DNA of 64,000 nucleotides from Bacillaceae bacterium JMAK1 (GTDB taxonomy: Bacteria > Bacillota > Bacilli > Bacillales > Marinococcaceae): the NCBI GenBank assembly GCA_012970285.1, contig JIBW01000007.1:310001-374000 (forward strand), in the 5' to 3' direction. Both the position numbers and the translations under genes were made by a program. Shown one piece after another: positions 27,725 to 35,725 of this stretch. Numbering within the stretch: position 1 is the stretch's first letter; the number at the start of each line of letters is the position of its first letter. The notes beneath the pieces are model-generated. The model was not told the DNA's origin and did not search any database. It saw only the letters and a program-made list of their open reading frames with translations.

Positions 27725-27769
27725 AGAGTGCGATTTAAGAAAAACATGTCTTGAAACTTTTTTAAAGAA

Positions 27770-28216
27770 TTATGAAGTATACGCCCGTTGCCAAGCAAAA
27801 GCATAGACGAGAATTTGGGAAATTGGAAAGATCAACATAATCACTATAGGATAGTACGGAAAAGACTCAGAAATAAATGGATACAAAAGCATGAGGATTG
27901 TAATGAAAGGGAAACTATAGAAGATACTTATATAAGCGAATCGTGTTGCTTTAGAAGTAATAAATTGTTCTCGCTCGTCGTTTTCTTCAATCTCTGCAGG
28001 GAAAAGTAAGGATTTATTTTTCTTTTTATAAATAATGAATGTAATGAGTGAAAATAAACTAAAGAGCAAGAAGGGCATTAAGTTTAAGGATGCAGACCAT
28101 GGTGGATTTAACCCTTGTGAAGCAATCAATTGAGTGAATTGATAAAATTCAATTAACGACCAACCGAACAAAATGATAATTCCAACTGAGCTGAAAACTC
28201 CCCAAAACAATTTCAT
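27770..28216 (-). CDS. Four-helix membrane protein paired with Xre regulator
   Basis: 148 residues, four predicted helices in two pairs separated by a charged loop (IYKKKNKSL to EENDEREQFITSKATR). The loop with NDEREQ and TSKA is common in Bacillota membrane proteins encoded next to a 67-residue Xre regulator (DUF2178/DUF3796-like). Two nt separate it from the xre gene, so both share a transcript. Function unknown. Confidence 0.75.
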   Translation of the reverse strand: MKLFWGVFSSVGIIILFGWSLIEFYQFTQLIASQGLNPPWSASLNLMPFLLFSLFSLITFIIYKKKNKSLLFPAEIEENDEREQFITSKATRFAYISIFYSFPFITILMLLYPFISESFPYYPIVIMLIFPISQILVYAFAWQRAYTS

Positions 28217-28218
28217 TG

Positions 28219-28422
28219 TTATTCCTCCTCAATCGTAAAGATTTCTTCTACTTGAGATTCAAAGACGTTCGCAATTTGCATGGCGAGTAAAAGAGACGGT
28301 GTGTAACTTCCCTTCTCTAAGGCAACAATGGTTTGCCTAGTGACGCTTACCGATTTAGCTAGCTTCTCTTGTGTGAGGTTATGTCTAGCCCGCATTTCTT
28401 TGACTCGATTGTTTATTTTCAT
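28219..28422 (-). CDS. Short Xre-family transcriptional regulator
   Basis: 67 residues, a single helix-turn-helix of the Cro/CI type: MKINNRVKEMRARHNLTQ, then VSVTRQTIVALEKGSYTPSL (recognition helix) and LAMQIANVFESQVEEIF. Typical stand-alone regulator that represses its own operon with the following membrane protein. The nested operator at 28440-28481 supports autoregulation. Confidence 0.92.
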   Translation of the reverse strand: MKINNRVKEMRARHNLTQEKLAKSVSVTRQTIVALEKGSYTPSLLLAMQIANVFESQVEEIFTIEEE

Positions 28423-28439
28423 ATGATCACCTTAGTAAT

Positions 28440-28481
28440 AATGTAAACTCAACCTTACATTATGTCAAGTTGAGTTTACAT
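28440..28481 (-). promoter_or_regulatory. Xre operon promoter nested in a 13-bp inverted repeat
   Basis: Arms ATGTAAACTCAAC (28441-28453) and GTTGAGTTTACAT (28469-28481) are perfect complements. On the minus strand TTGACA (28463-28468) lies between the arms and TACATT (28440-28445), 17 nt away, overlaps the downstream arm. Binding would block the promoter. Confidence 0.8.
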
Positions 28482-28633
28482 ATGATTGTACTTCTGAATC
28501 TTAATTAAGAAATTGTGGTATCTTTTTTACTGGGCACGGTATTTTGCTTGAACCTCACTGTGAAGTTGAGGGTGTTTGTGAAATATCAAAATGGACCAGA
28601 ACACAGAAATCGTTAATGTAAGGAAGGTTGCTT

Positions 28634-28960
28634 ATGAGAAGAATTGCGACAGTAACAACGGCTTTCATTGTACTTGTTGGATTGTTAGTCGCTTGTGGAA
28701 ACAATGATGAGGGTGCTACAAGCTTTTTTGAAAAAAATAAAAATAAATGGCCTGAGTTAAATGTGATCGAGGATCAAATTGGCTCGGATTTCGAAGAGGT
28801 CAATGTGGAAAATGATAAAGGAAACAGTCGAGTACTCCTTTACGAAAATGATGGGAATGCAGAATATAAATCAATCTATATTCTAGATGAAGAACGTTTG
28901 AAGATTATTAGCATGGGGGAAAACAGTGAAGGTCAAATTTATAATGAGGTTATTCATTAA
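28634..28960 (+). CDS. Small lipoprotein
   Basis: 108 residues. Signal peptide ending in lipobox LVAC near residue 21, then an acidic domain (WPELNVIEDQIGSDFEEVNVEND) with an alternating beta pattern. Family not recognised. ATG 28634 follows AAGGAAGG; a TTG two codons upstream sits inside the binding site. Monocistronic with its own terminator. Confidence 0.7.
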   Translation: MRRIATVTTAFIVLVGLLVACGNNDEGATSFFEKNKNKWPELNVIEDQIGSDFEEVNVENDKGNSRVLLYENDGNAEYKSIYILDEERLKIISMGENSEGQIYNEVIH

Positions 28961-29003
28961 AGATGTTTAATGAATTGACTTCCTGCTAAGTTAGGATGAA
29001 CGG

Positions 29004-29039
29004 ACGCAAAATAGGTGAAAGTACCTTTTTGCGTTTTTT
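29004..29039 (+). terminator. Terminator
   Basis: ACGCAAA-n1-AGGT-loop-ACCT-TTTGCGT stem and a T-run end the preceding lipoprotein transcript. Confidence 0.85.
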
Positions 29040-29054
29040 ATGCAAGCGAACTAA

Positions 29055-29163
29055 GTTTTGATGCTGAAATTCTTCTCAGAATACACGAGAATTTTTAAGA
29101 GAAGTAAAATCATTGAATGTTCTTCAAGTATAATCTGTAATGATTTACAGGTTGGCTTTGGTA
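29055..29163 (+). pseudogene. Decayed partial copy of the MBL-fold hydrolase gene
   Basis: This stretch aligns over about 105 nt with bases 30302-30410 of the intact MBL gene, including ACGAGAATTTTTAA, GAAGTAA and ATTGAATGTT, at roughly three quarters identity by eye with several single-base gaps that destroy the frame. No start and no flanking gene remain. The rest of 28961-29471 shows no other recognisable gene. Confidence 0.7.
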
Positions 29164-29471
29164 CGAATGGAATTATTATGGTGGAATGATGACTTACAAT
29201 TTAGAAGCTATTCGTAATAAAATCATGCTTAAGTGTGAGTTGTTTCAGAATGTACTAGTTTTAATTTGCGAATGGGCAGTCGTATCATTCATACATCCTA
29301 CTCATCAGGATTAAAATGGAAGGGTTAGAAGGTTGTGAACGTGTGGAACCTGGACTTGAGTTATGGATTACACGTCTATTTTCGTGATTTTTGCCTCCTT
29401 TAAACTTGAGTCTTAGGTTCATTTTTAGTGACAATTATATGTGGTAGATTCGTAGACGGAGGTGTTAAAGA

Positions 29472-29915
29472 ATGAAACAATTTTTACTTTCGTTTACGTC
29501 TTTGGCGCTGATCGGTGTATTTGGAATAAATGATGCCGATGCTGCTGAACAAGAAGAGGTAGCCGATCTTGTTAATGAGGAGAGAGAAGAGAGAGGTCTC
29601 GACCCTTTGGAATTGGATGAAGATTTATCGGAAGTTGCTCAGGTGAAATCCGAGGATATGAATGAGAACAACTACTTCAGCCACGTGAGCCCAGTCTATG
29701 GAACGCCATTTGAAATGATGAGTGATTTTGGTATTGAGTACATGCGTGCAGCTGAGAATATTGCAATGGGACAGCAAACTTCCGAACAAGTCATGGATGG
29801 TTGGATGGCCTCAGACGGACATCGTCAAAACATCCTTGATCCAGAGCTCACTCATATCGGTGTTGGATATGAAGAGGATGGAAATTATTGGACCCAAATG
29901 TTTATTAGTGAATAG
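29472..29915 (+). CDS. Secreted CAP-domain (SCP/PR-1-like) protein
   Basis: 147 residues: signal peptide (MKQFLLSFTSLALIGVFG) cleaved after ADA, then a CAP domain of about 120 residues. Motifs: LVNEEREERGLDPLELDEDLSEVAQVKSEDM, FSHVSP, AAENIAMGQQTSEQVMDGWMASDGHRQNIL and THIGVGY. Related to Bacillus YkwD/CwlD-locus CAP proteins, but without their long N-terminal extension. Extracellular; molecular function unknown. ATG follows GGAGGTG. Confidence 0.9.
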   Translation: MKQFLLSFTSLALIGVFGINDADAAEQEEVADLVNEEREERGLDPLELDEDLSEVAQVKSEDMNENNYFSHVSPVYGTPFEMMSDFGIEYMRAAENIAMGQQTSEQVMDGWMASDGHRQNILDPELTHIGVGYEEDGNYWTQMFISE

Positions 29916-29927
29916 CGAACGTACTAT

Positions 29928-29965
29928 CCAGTTGAGAACAAGGTATTCTCAACTGGATTTTATTT
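29928..29965 (+). terminator. Terminator of the CAP-domain gene
   Basis: CCAGTTGAGAA-n7-TTCTCAACTGG, then ATTTTATTT. Confidence 0.85.
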
Positions 29966-30073
29966 AGTATCATGGTGGTGGCATGCGATTGTGTGATTAG
30001 AATGGTTACTGAACGTTGCACTGATCGATGGTAATGTTTCCATAAATCTAAAGTTAATTGATCCTAAATATGA

Positions 30074-30160
30074 TATACTTTTCAAAAGTTAGGAGGTGAC
30101 AGTCCAATGGCAATACGTCAATAAAGGAAAACCTACAACTTAATCAGCATGTAGGTTTTC
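30074..30160 (+). promoter_or_regulatory. Promoter, micro-ORF and hairpin leader of the MBL gene
   Basis: Extended -10 TGATATACT (TATACT 30074-30079) precedes AGGAGGTGA (30091-30099), an ATG at 30107 and a five-codon frame (M-A-I-R-Q, stop 30122-30124). Two nt later an 11-bp stem GAAAACCTACA / TGTAGGTTTTC (30127-30137, 30150-30160) follows. The layout resembles ribosome-controlled attenuation of the hydrolase gene at 30200, but the U-tract after the stem is weak. Confidence 0.5.
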
Positions 30161-30199
30161 TATAATTCGGACTATTAAATCAAATTATAGAGGAGATCT

Positions 30200-31066
30200 A
30201 TGATGCTAAACCAAATAAATCAAAGCAATTATTATTTAGCGAATGATGATGCAAAAGAAAGACCTGCGTTAGGGTTGGTCTGTGGTGACAAGTATAGTAT
30301 GGTTATTGATGCTGGAAATTCTGCTCAACATGCACGAGAATTTTTAACAGAAGTAAGAGCATTAAATGTTCCCCCAGTGAAATATGTTGTGATTACGCAC
30401 GGTCATTGGGATCATTTTTTAGGGATGAATGAGTTTGAAGATGCTAGTATAATCGTAAATAGCCTTACAAATGAAATCATCAAACAGTGGCAAAGGTATT
30501 CATTTGATGATGAATCTCTACAAAGGTACAAAGATGCTAGTTTGTTTACGGATCAGTGTGTTGAAGTTATTGTGGATGAAATTCCTGAGCGGGAGTCATT
30601 TAAATTAGTTTCACCGGATATCATTTTTCAGAATAAATTTACAATTGATTTAGGAAACAAAGTTTGTCTGCTTGAAACGATCAAAGGGACACATACCGAT
30701 GATTCTACGATTGTTTACGTTCCCGATGATAAAGTCATTTATTTAGGCGATTGTGCCTATGGAACGACAACAAACTCTTCATTCCATTACAAACAATCTC
30801 ATTTACTACCTATGATTGAAAACATTACAAAATATGATGCAGACTACTCCTTACTCGGTCATGAATCCGTATGTGATCGAGAAGAAATGGATCTTTATTG
30901 GAATGAGTTGATCTCTACTAGTAGCGTCGTAGACTCAACTTCATTGGAGAAAGCCCTTGATGCTTTTAATAAAGAATATTATAGAGAGCCGAACTCTAAT
31001 GAAGCTTTCTTTATCAAAGCGTTTGTGAATGACCGAATGATTAATTCAAACTGCATTAAGAGCTAA
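30200..31066 (+). CDS. MBL-fold metallo-hydrolase
   Basis: 288 residues of the metallo-beta-lactamase superfamily. The zinc motif HxHxDH reads THGHWDHFLG at about residue 74; further ligands are expected in GTHTDDST, the Asp in YLGDCAYG and LLGHESV. The rather poor GTHTDDS in place of a GHTPG motif resembles class-B-like family members acting on small molecules. Substrate unknown. ATG 30200 or 30203 after AGAGGAGA. A decayed relative lies 1 kb upstream. Confidence 0.88.
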   Translation: MMLNQINQSNYYLANDDAKERPALGLVCGDKYSMVIDAGNSAQHAREFLTEVRALNVPPVKYVVITHGHWDHFLGMNEFEDASIIVNSLTNEIIKQWQRYSFDDESLQRYKDASLFTDQCVEVIVDEIPERESFKLVSPDIIFQNKFTIDLGNKVCLLETIKGTHTDDSTIVYVPDDKVIYLGDCAYGTTTNSSFHYKQSHLLPMIENITKYDADYSLLGHESVCDREEMDLYWNELISTSSVVDSTSLEKALDAFNKEYYREPNSNEAFFIKAFVNDRMINSNCIKS

Positions 31067-31074
31067 CATCTTTA

Positions 31075-31111
31075 AAGGCACAAGTCAGGAATAACAACCT
31101 GCTTGTGCCTT
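31075..31111 (+). terminator. Terminator of the MBL gene
   Basis: AAGGCACAAG-n1-CAGG loop CCTG-CTTGTGCCTT stem with T/A-rich tail. Confidence 0.85.
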
Positions 31112-31160
31112 ATTGTGTAATTATAGGATGAAGAAAATAAGATTGGAGCGAGAATAATAA

Positions 31161-31511
31161 ATGAGTTTGCTTGATCGAATTGACACAATTTGTATATGCG
31201 TTAGTAATGTTGAGAAGGCAAGTGCGTGGTATCAAAACCTATTAGGTTTTGATGAGTCGTTTATAGGAGATAACTATCGAATTTTATCAATTGGTCATAG
31301 TGAAGTGCCTTTAACGATCGAGGAAGGTAAAGTGGGTGGATCACACAATAAAGTGTATCCTATTTTTTTCTCTAAAGACATTGAGAATACGTACAAAGTA
31401 TTAAAAGAAAATGGTGTGACGGTTAGTAAATTAGAAAGTGACGATGTGAACAAGTTCTTTGACTTCTATGATTTGGACGGTAATAAGTTGCAAGTTTGTT
31501 ATTGGGCATAA
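31161..31511 (+). CDS. VOC family (glyoxalase/bleomycin-resistance fold) protein
   Basis: 116 residues, one VOC module pair: IDTICICVSNVEKASAWYQNLLGF at the N-terminus and FFDFYDLDGNKLQVCYW at the end. Possible metal ligands are few, so a binding rather than enzymatic role cannot be excluded. Start ATG follows TGGAGCGAG; the next gene begins 30 nt downstream, suggesting cotranscription with the GNAT protein. Confidence 0.85.
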   Translation: MSLLDRIDTICICVSNVEKASAWYQNLLGFDESFIGDNYRILSIGHSEVPLTIEEGKVGGSHNKVYPIFFSKDIENTYKVLKENGVTVSKLESDDVNKFFDFYDLDGNKLQVCYWA

Positions 31512-31541
31512 GAGTTTTACTGTTATAGAGGTGAGGAGTGT

Positions 31542-32273
31542 ATGGATTGTCTGATTCAAGTGTTAAGAGAACATGATATTCATGTTTTAAAAAACGATGA
31601 ATTAATTATGCTGGAAATCTTTCATGATGTTCCAAAAGAAATCTCCAAAGTAGATCATTTGATCATTGAACTATTCTCTACAGCTCTTGCTTATGGCTAT
31701 AGACGTGTAACACTTGAATGCACGAATCAACTTCTTAACAAGTTGGTTAATACTCGAGAGAAAATGAGCATAGTTGGAGAAAGAGTTATGTACACATACC
31801 AAATGACAAATGAAATTACCGTAAGTAAAGTTGACTACGAGGTGTGGCTTCCTTTTGAAGATCGTTCGATAGAGCTATTATCAGAAATCATGGGTGTTGA
31901 TGACGAAGAATCAAGGAACTTTCTACAGAGCATGAAAGTTGAACTTCCGTCCCAATATTATGAGATGTTTACAGTTTATATCGTTGCTGGGACTCCAGTT
32001 GGAATTGTCTTGCCGCATATTGAACCTTACACAAATCAAGAGGGTCGTATGTTTTGGATAGGAATTCATCCAAAGTATAAAGGGATCGGTTATGGTGCTT
32101 TGTTACATAAATTAGGTTTGTATAGGTTGCAAATTGATTTTCATGCTAAGACGTATTTAGGTATTACGACTATAAAAAACAAACCAATGAGGAATGTCAT
32201 GTTATCAAATGGGTGTAACCAATTACAAGACACGTTGGTTTCATTAGAATATCGATTAAAAACAAAGATGTAA
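31542..32273 (+). CDS. GNAT family N-acetyltransferase, long form
   Basis: 243 residues. The N-terminal 110 residues look like a degenerate GNAT or substrate-binding half; the C-terminal half has the acetyl-CoA motif HPKYKGIGYGALLHKLGL and the core strand VYIVAGTPVGIVLPHIEP. Substrate unknown. Preceded by AGAGGTGAGGAG and close behind the VOC gene. Confidence 0.8.
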   Translation: MDCLIQVLREHDIHVLKNDELIMLEIFHDVPKEISKVDHLIIELFSTALAYGYRRVTLECTNQLLNKLVNTREKMSIVGERVMYTYQMTNEITVSKVDYEVWLPFEDRSIELLSEIMGVDDEESRNFLQSMKVELPSQYYEMFTVYIVAGTPVGIVLPHIEPYTNQEGRMFWIGIHPKYKGIGYGALLHKLGLYRLQIDFHAKTYLGITTIKNKPMRNVMLSNGCNQLQDTLVSLEYRLKTKM

Positions 32274-32381
32274 ACACGGCATTGAGTAAATATCAGATTA
32301 GTCCCAAATGACTTAGGGTAAAAGTATGTGATTGCACAATAAATCATTTTAAATACGTCATTAATTTGGGAGGTGGGTTAT

Positions 32382-33320
32382 ATGAAAACGTTTGGTAAGA
32401 CGATGCCTACACTTTGTTTAAGTATAGTGGTGCTAGCCGCCTGTGGAAGTGATGAAGAGAGTGCAACAGGAAGTGAAGTCGGGGACAATGAAGTTGAACA
32501 TAACGAGATCGAAGACAATGAAAATGGAACGGATGAAAAGGAATATGAAGAAGGTGAGATGGATACCGGAAATTCAGGTGAGGAAGAAATCCATTCTTTA
32601 GAAGAAGGAGAAGAACGAGAGGCTGCGTCAACGAAAGAAGATCATTATATTCAGTCGGGCATAGTGATCGGTGGTGAAATCACTGATGGAAAAGCTGTAG
32701 GAAACATTGACCATGGGATTCATGATGAATATGAGCGACTTGTTCTTGATATTTATGAAGGCGCGCATCATGAGCTTGGTGATCCTGCTGAAATGCCGAA
32801 TCATTTTGAAGTGGCAAAAGAAGCATACCCTTCGCACTTCGTATACACATTAAGAGGAATTCGAGGTCTTCCAGAGGAGTTACCTGATTTATCAACGATG
32901 GATCTCTTTTCTTCTATGGAAATGATCCCGTTCTTTGATGATGCGACGATAAAATTAGCAGTCTATGTACAGGAGCCTGTTGAATTTGAGGTGTTCGAAA
33001 TGCACAATCCAGCCAAGATTGTAACAGATATTCGCAGCATAACCAGTGAAGAAGATTACCCTACGGTCTATTCTGTGAGGACGGCCTCAATTTCGCAAGA
33101 AGAGTACACCGAGTCTTTTCAGTTAGATTTTGAAGAAAGAGATGCAGAACGGGTGAGAACATTACACTCAGAAGGTGACACGGTCTTTGTTGAAGAGGGG
33201 TATTACTCTACGCTTGAAGAAGCTGAGGAGAGAAAATCAAATCTGCTGAATGATGGTATTGATTTTGATTTACACATTGAAGAAAGAGGGATGTATGACA
33301 CCCCGACAAATATTGAATGA
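32382..33320 (+). CDS. Acidic lipoprotein of unknown function
   Basis: 312 residues. Signal peptide with lipobox VLAAC at about residue 21, then a linker of some 65 residues almost wholly Glu/Asp/Gly/Ser/Asn, then a folded part. C-terminal half has alternating strands (IKLAVYVQEPVEFEVFEM; YPTVYSVRTASISQEEYTES). ATG 32382 follows GGGAGGTGGG; an in-frame GTG at 32373 lies in that site. Strong acidity is what alkaliphiles and halophiles show for exported proteins. No family recognised with confidence. Confidence 0.7.
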   Translation: MKTFGKTMPTLCLSIVVLAACGSDEESATGSEVGDNEVEHNEIEDNENGTDEKEYEEGEMDTGNSGEEEIHSLEEGEEREAASTKEDHYIQSGIVIGGEITDGKAVGNIDHGIHDEYERLVLDIYEGAHHELGDPAEMPNHFEVAKEAYPSHFVYTLRGIRGLPEELPDLSTMDLFSSMEMIPFFDDATIKLAVYVQEPVEFEVFEMHNPAKIVTDIRSITSEEDYPTVYSVRTASISQEEYTESFQLDFEERDAERVRTLHSEGDTVFVEEGYYSTLEEAEERKSNLLNDGIDFDLHIEERGMYDTPTNIE

Positions 33321-33399
33321 AATAAAAGTTATTATGTGAGACTAGTTTAAGATTTGTATCCAATGGTGTAGGCAGGAACAATAATTTCTTCTTATATAA

Positions 33400-33630
33400 C
33401 TAAAGGAAAATCGGGAATAAAATAACTACCGATACTATGAAAATCGCTAATGCTAAGATGGCTTTGACGCGTTCGCCTCTGTTAAGCATCTTTAGCATGT
33501 TACGCCCTACTGCCAGTGTCATAATAACAAGTGCGATTATGAAAGCTGGAAGTGATCTTAACCATAAAGCTAACAAAAGTGATCCCATAGCAATAAGTGG
33601 AAAGATACGATCAAAGAAAACGTTAATCAC
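33400..33630 (-). CDS. Small membrane protein
   Basis: 76 residues with three hydrophobic stretches (residues 8-25, 27-43, 57-75) and a central basic loop (GRNMLKMLNRGERVK). No family recognised. The start is uncertain: GTG 33630 immediately follows AAAGG, so initiation may be a codon or two downstream. Confidence 0.55.
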   Translation of the reverse strand: MINVFFDRIFPLIAMGSLLLALWLRSLPAFIIALVIMTLAVGRNMLKMLNRGERVKAILALAIFIVSVVILFPIFL

Positions 33631-33725
33631 CCTTTACCAGTACTGTTTCAAATTCCATTCCACTTTTTGAGTGGATTCAAACAATCGGTATCGTGGCGTC
33701 AATGCTGTGATTGAGGATTTAATTT

Positions 33726-33890
33726 ATGAATATAAGCTTAGGAGTTTTATTAGGTGCACTGGCTATTTTTCTGTTTATTCTTTACTTTGTTGTAGAATCA
33801 GCAGCGCAAAGGGGGATCGACAATTCGGATACGAAAAAGATATTAGAACAAGTACTGAAGACATTGGAAGAAAAAGAGCAAAATAAATGA
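33726..33890 (+). CDS. Small single-helix membrane protein
   Basis: 54 residues: MNISLGVLLGALAIFLFILY forms one membrane helix, followed by an amphipathic charged tail (KKILEQVLKTLEEKEQNK). ATG is 9 nt after GAGGA. An overlapping frame on the same strand (33671) has no binding site and no sensible composition. Function unknown; the tail could mediate self-association. Confidence 0.65.
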   Translation: MNISLGVLLGALAIFLFILYFVVESAAQRGIDNSDTKKILEQVLKTLEEKEQNK

Positions 33891-33986
33891 CCGTAATAAA
33901 CTTCCAATCTACGAGAGGCGATAGGCAAGAGCGCATAGGATCGTCTTGATGGAAAGAGATAAATAAAACTTAGCTAGGAGGTTAGG

Positions 33987-34676
33987 ATGAAGAAGTATGC
34001 TATTGTAAATGCTTTTTTAATTGGCTCCTTGTTTTTATATGCCTGCGATGATGGGACTGAGAATCCTCAAGAGGGCGGTACGGATAACAATCTGGAGGAA
34101 GAGCAAGAGTTGCCTGAAGATGACGAGGAGAACAATGTCGACGATGAGCCAACGGAACTGGAAGGAGAAGGCCTAACGGAAGAAAGTGATTTAGACACTA
34201 AGGAAGCTTCTTCTGATGAAGAGGAGGCCGTTAGTGAAACTGTGTACCTTTACTATACAGAGAACATCGAAGAAAGTGATGCCCAAAGGTACAAAGAACA
34301 TACGACGATCTATGCAGCTGCCGAAGATGAATTGTATTGGGCAGCGATTCATACGTGGGCAAGCGACCCGGACCATAAGGTCGGTGATGTACTTGTTTCA
34401 CATGAAGTCGAAGTGGATTATGTAAGTGAAAATGATGGGGTTGCTGAAGTTTCTTTTTCTGAAGAGTTATATGATATTGATTTTCATTTACCTTTGAATG
34501 ATGATTTTCAGCAGCAAGTGGGGCTTATTATGATGGATTTTGGTTATGAATCTACGCAAATTCTAGTCGAGGGGGAAGAAATTGATGGCCCGCTCTTTAT
34601 AGGAGACCAAATTAGTGACCGACCATTCCGCTTGCATGAAGATCGAAAAGAAGAATACGAAGAGCTGAATAGCTAA
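33987..34676 (+). CDS. Acidic lipoprotein with GerMN-like domain
   Basis: 229 residues. Short signal peptide with lipobox LYAC, then a linker of about 65 residues dominated by Glu/Asp, then a domain whose order of motifs (TVYLYYTENI, AAIHTWASDP, NDGVAEVSFSEELYDIDFHLP, QQQVGLIMMDFGYESTQILVEGEEID) resembles GerMN domains found in spore-germination and sporulation lipoproteins. Assignment is by pattern only. TAGGAGGTTAGG precedes the ATG. Confidence 0.65.
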   Translation: MKKYAIVNAFLIGSLFLYACDDGTENPQEGGTDNNLEEEQELPEDDEENNVDDEPTELEGEGLTEESDLDTKEASSDEEEAVSETVYLYYTENIEESDAQRYKEHTTIYAAAEDELYWAAIHTWASDPDHKVGDVLVSHEVEVDYVSENDGVAEVSFSEELYDIDFHLPLNDDFQQQVGLIMMDFGYESTQILVEGEEIDGPLFIGDQISDRPFRLHEDRKEEYEELNS

Positions 34677-34759
34677 GAAATGATGAAGATAAAGCTTTTT
34701 TCTTGGATTGGTGGAGTTAAGTTGGTGTATGTATGCGATGACGTATATAGGAAGCAGTG

Positions 34760-35467
34760 ATGGACATATTTAGTTTATCGATTGTCATTCATGTTTTTGC
34801 TGGTTTTGTTGCTTTGTTTACGTTGTGGATTCCATTGTTTGTCAAAAAAGGTGGGCGTTATCATCGTCTTACTGGCTGGATCTTTACAATTAGCATGTTT
34901 ATTATTAGCGTCACATCGATTCATTTAGCTTTATACAGAATCTTTATTGATGGAAACAGAGCAAATGAGCAATTTTCCTTCTCGCTTTTCATGATCTTTA
35001 TCGCAATCTTAAGTTTTGCTACAGCTTATTATGGACTAAGAGTATTAAAGTTCAAGACGCACAAGGGTAACCATCATAAGACAATTGACTGGCTCGTGTC
35101 ACTGTTACTTTTATTAAGTGCAGTAGCAATGAGCATTTATGGTTTTACTTACAATGATCTGCTTTTAGCGTGGTTTCCATTTCTGGGTATTTTCATTGCT
35201 TCCACTCAAATGTTCTATTGGTGGCGTGGCTCCAAATTCAGAAGAAGTTGGGTTGTTGAACATATTACAGGTATGTTGAGTTGCGGTATTTCAACTGTGA
35301 CGGCTTTTGTTGTTTTAGGAGCGCCGCGTTTATTCTCCTTGGAGGAAGCCCCGTTATGGTTGTGGTTCGCACCAACCGTTATACTCGTCCCACTGATTGT
35401 TTATTTTACGACGCTAGAATATCGTAAAGCAGCAAGAAAAAGGAGTGCTAAAAAAGCAGCTTTGTAA
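34760..35467 (+). CDS. DUF2306-type membrane protein
   Basis: 235 residues with about seven membrane helices. N-terminal motif HVFAGFVALFTLWIPLFVKKGGRYHRLTGWIF is typical of DUF2306 proteins; His residues in helices 1 and 2 are conserved in that group and could bind heme, but this is not established. ATG 34760 after AGGA is preferred over the overlapping GTG 34757. Strong terminator follows. Confidence 0.82.
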   Translation: MDIFSLSIVIHVFAGFVALFTLWIPLFVKKGGRYHRLTGWIFTISMFIISVTSIHLALYRIFIDGNRANEQFSFSLFMIFIAILSFATAYYGLRVLKFKTHKGNHHKTIDWLVSLLLLLSAVAMSIYGFTYNDLLLAWFPFLGIFIASTQMFYWWRGSKFRRSWVVEHITGMLSCGISTVTAFVVLGAPRLFSLEEAPLWLWFAPTVILVPLIVYFTTLEYRKAARKRSAKKAAL

Positions 35468-35475
35468 TGAGTCTG

Positions 35476-35525
35476 AATAAAGCGCATATCAGGTAAAATC
35501 AACCTGATATGCGCTTTATTTTTTC
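35476..35525 (+). terminator. Terminator
   Basis: Perfect 19-bp stem (35476-35494 with 35502-35520), 7-nt loop, T-run. The gap to 35638 also holds a 12-bp GC-rich palindrome, AACCGCGCGGTT (35568-35579). Confidence 0.92.
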
Positions 35526-35638
35526 GGAGTAGGTCATTAAATATCAAATGAATGTTGATTTATTTGTAACCGCGCGGTTTAATTCCCGACCTATAAGTAA
35601 CGCAGCTGCAGAAATGATTTCCAGGAGGTGCGACGCAA

Positions 35639-35713
35639 ATAAAAAAAGATGTGACGAATAGTGAAAATCATTGGATGATCCGTACTGAAAGAAGTAAGAT
35701 ACTCAATTTTTAG
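35639..35713 (+). CDS. Possible 24-codon leader ORF with ATA start
   Basis: AGGAGGTG (35623-35630) has no ATG, GTG or TTG at a usable distance, but an ATA 8 nt on opens a frame encoding K-K-D-V-T-N-S-E-N-H-W and ending at TAG 35711. The stop overlaps the ribosome binding site of the next gene, which suggests translational coupling. Speculative; it may equally be the remnant of a gene start. Confidence 0.35.
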   Translation: MKKDVTNSENHWMIRTERSKILNF

Positions 35714-35725
35714 GAGGAGATTCGT

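Noticed and set aside
33671-33886. 71-codon plus-strand frame
   Set aside because: Overlaps the 54-residue membrane protein in another frame, which has the binding site and a sensible composition.
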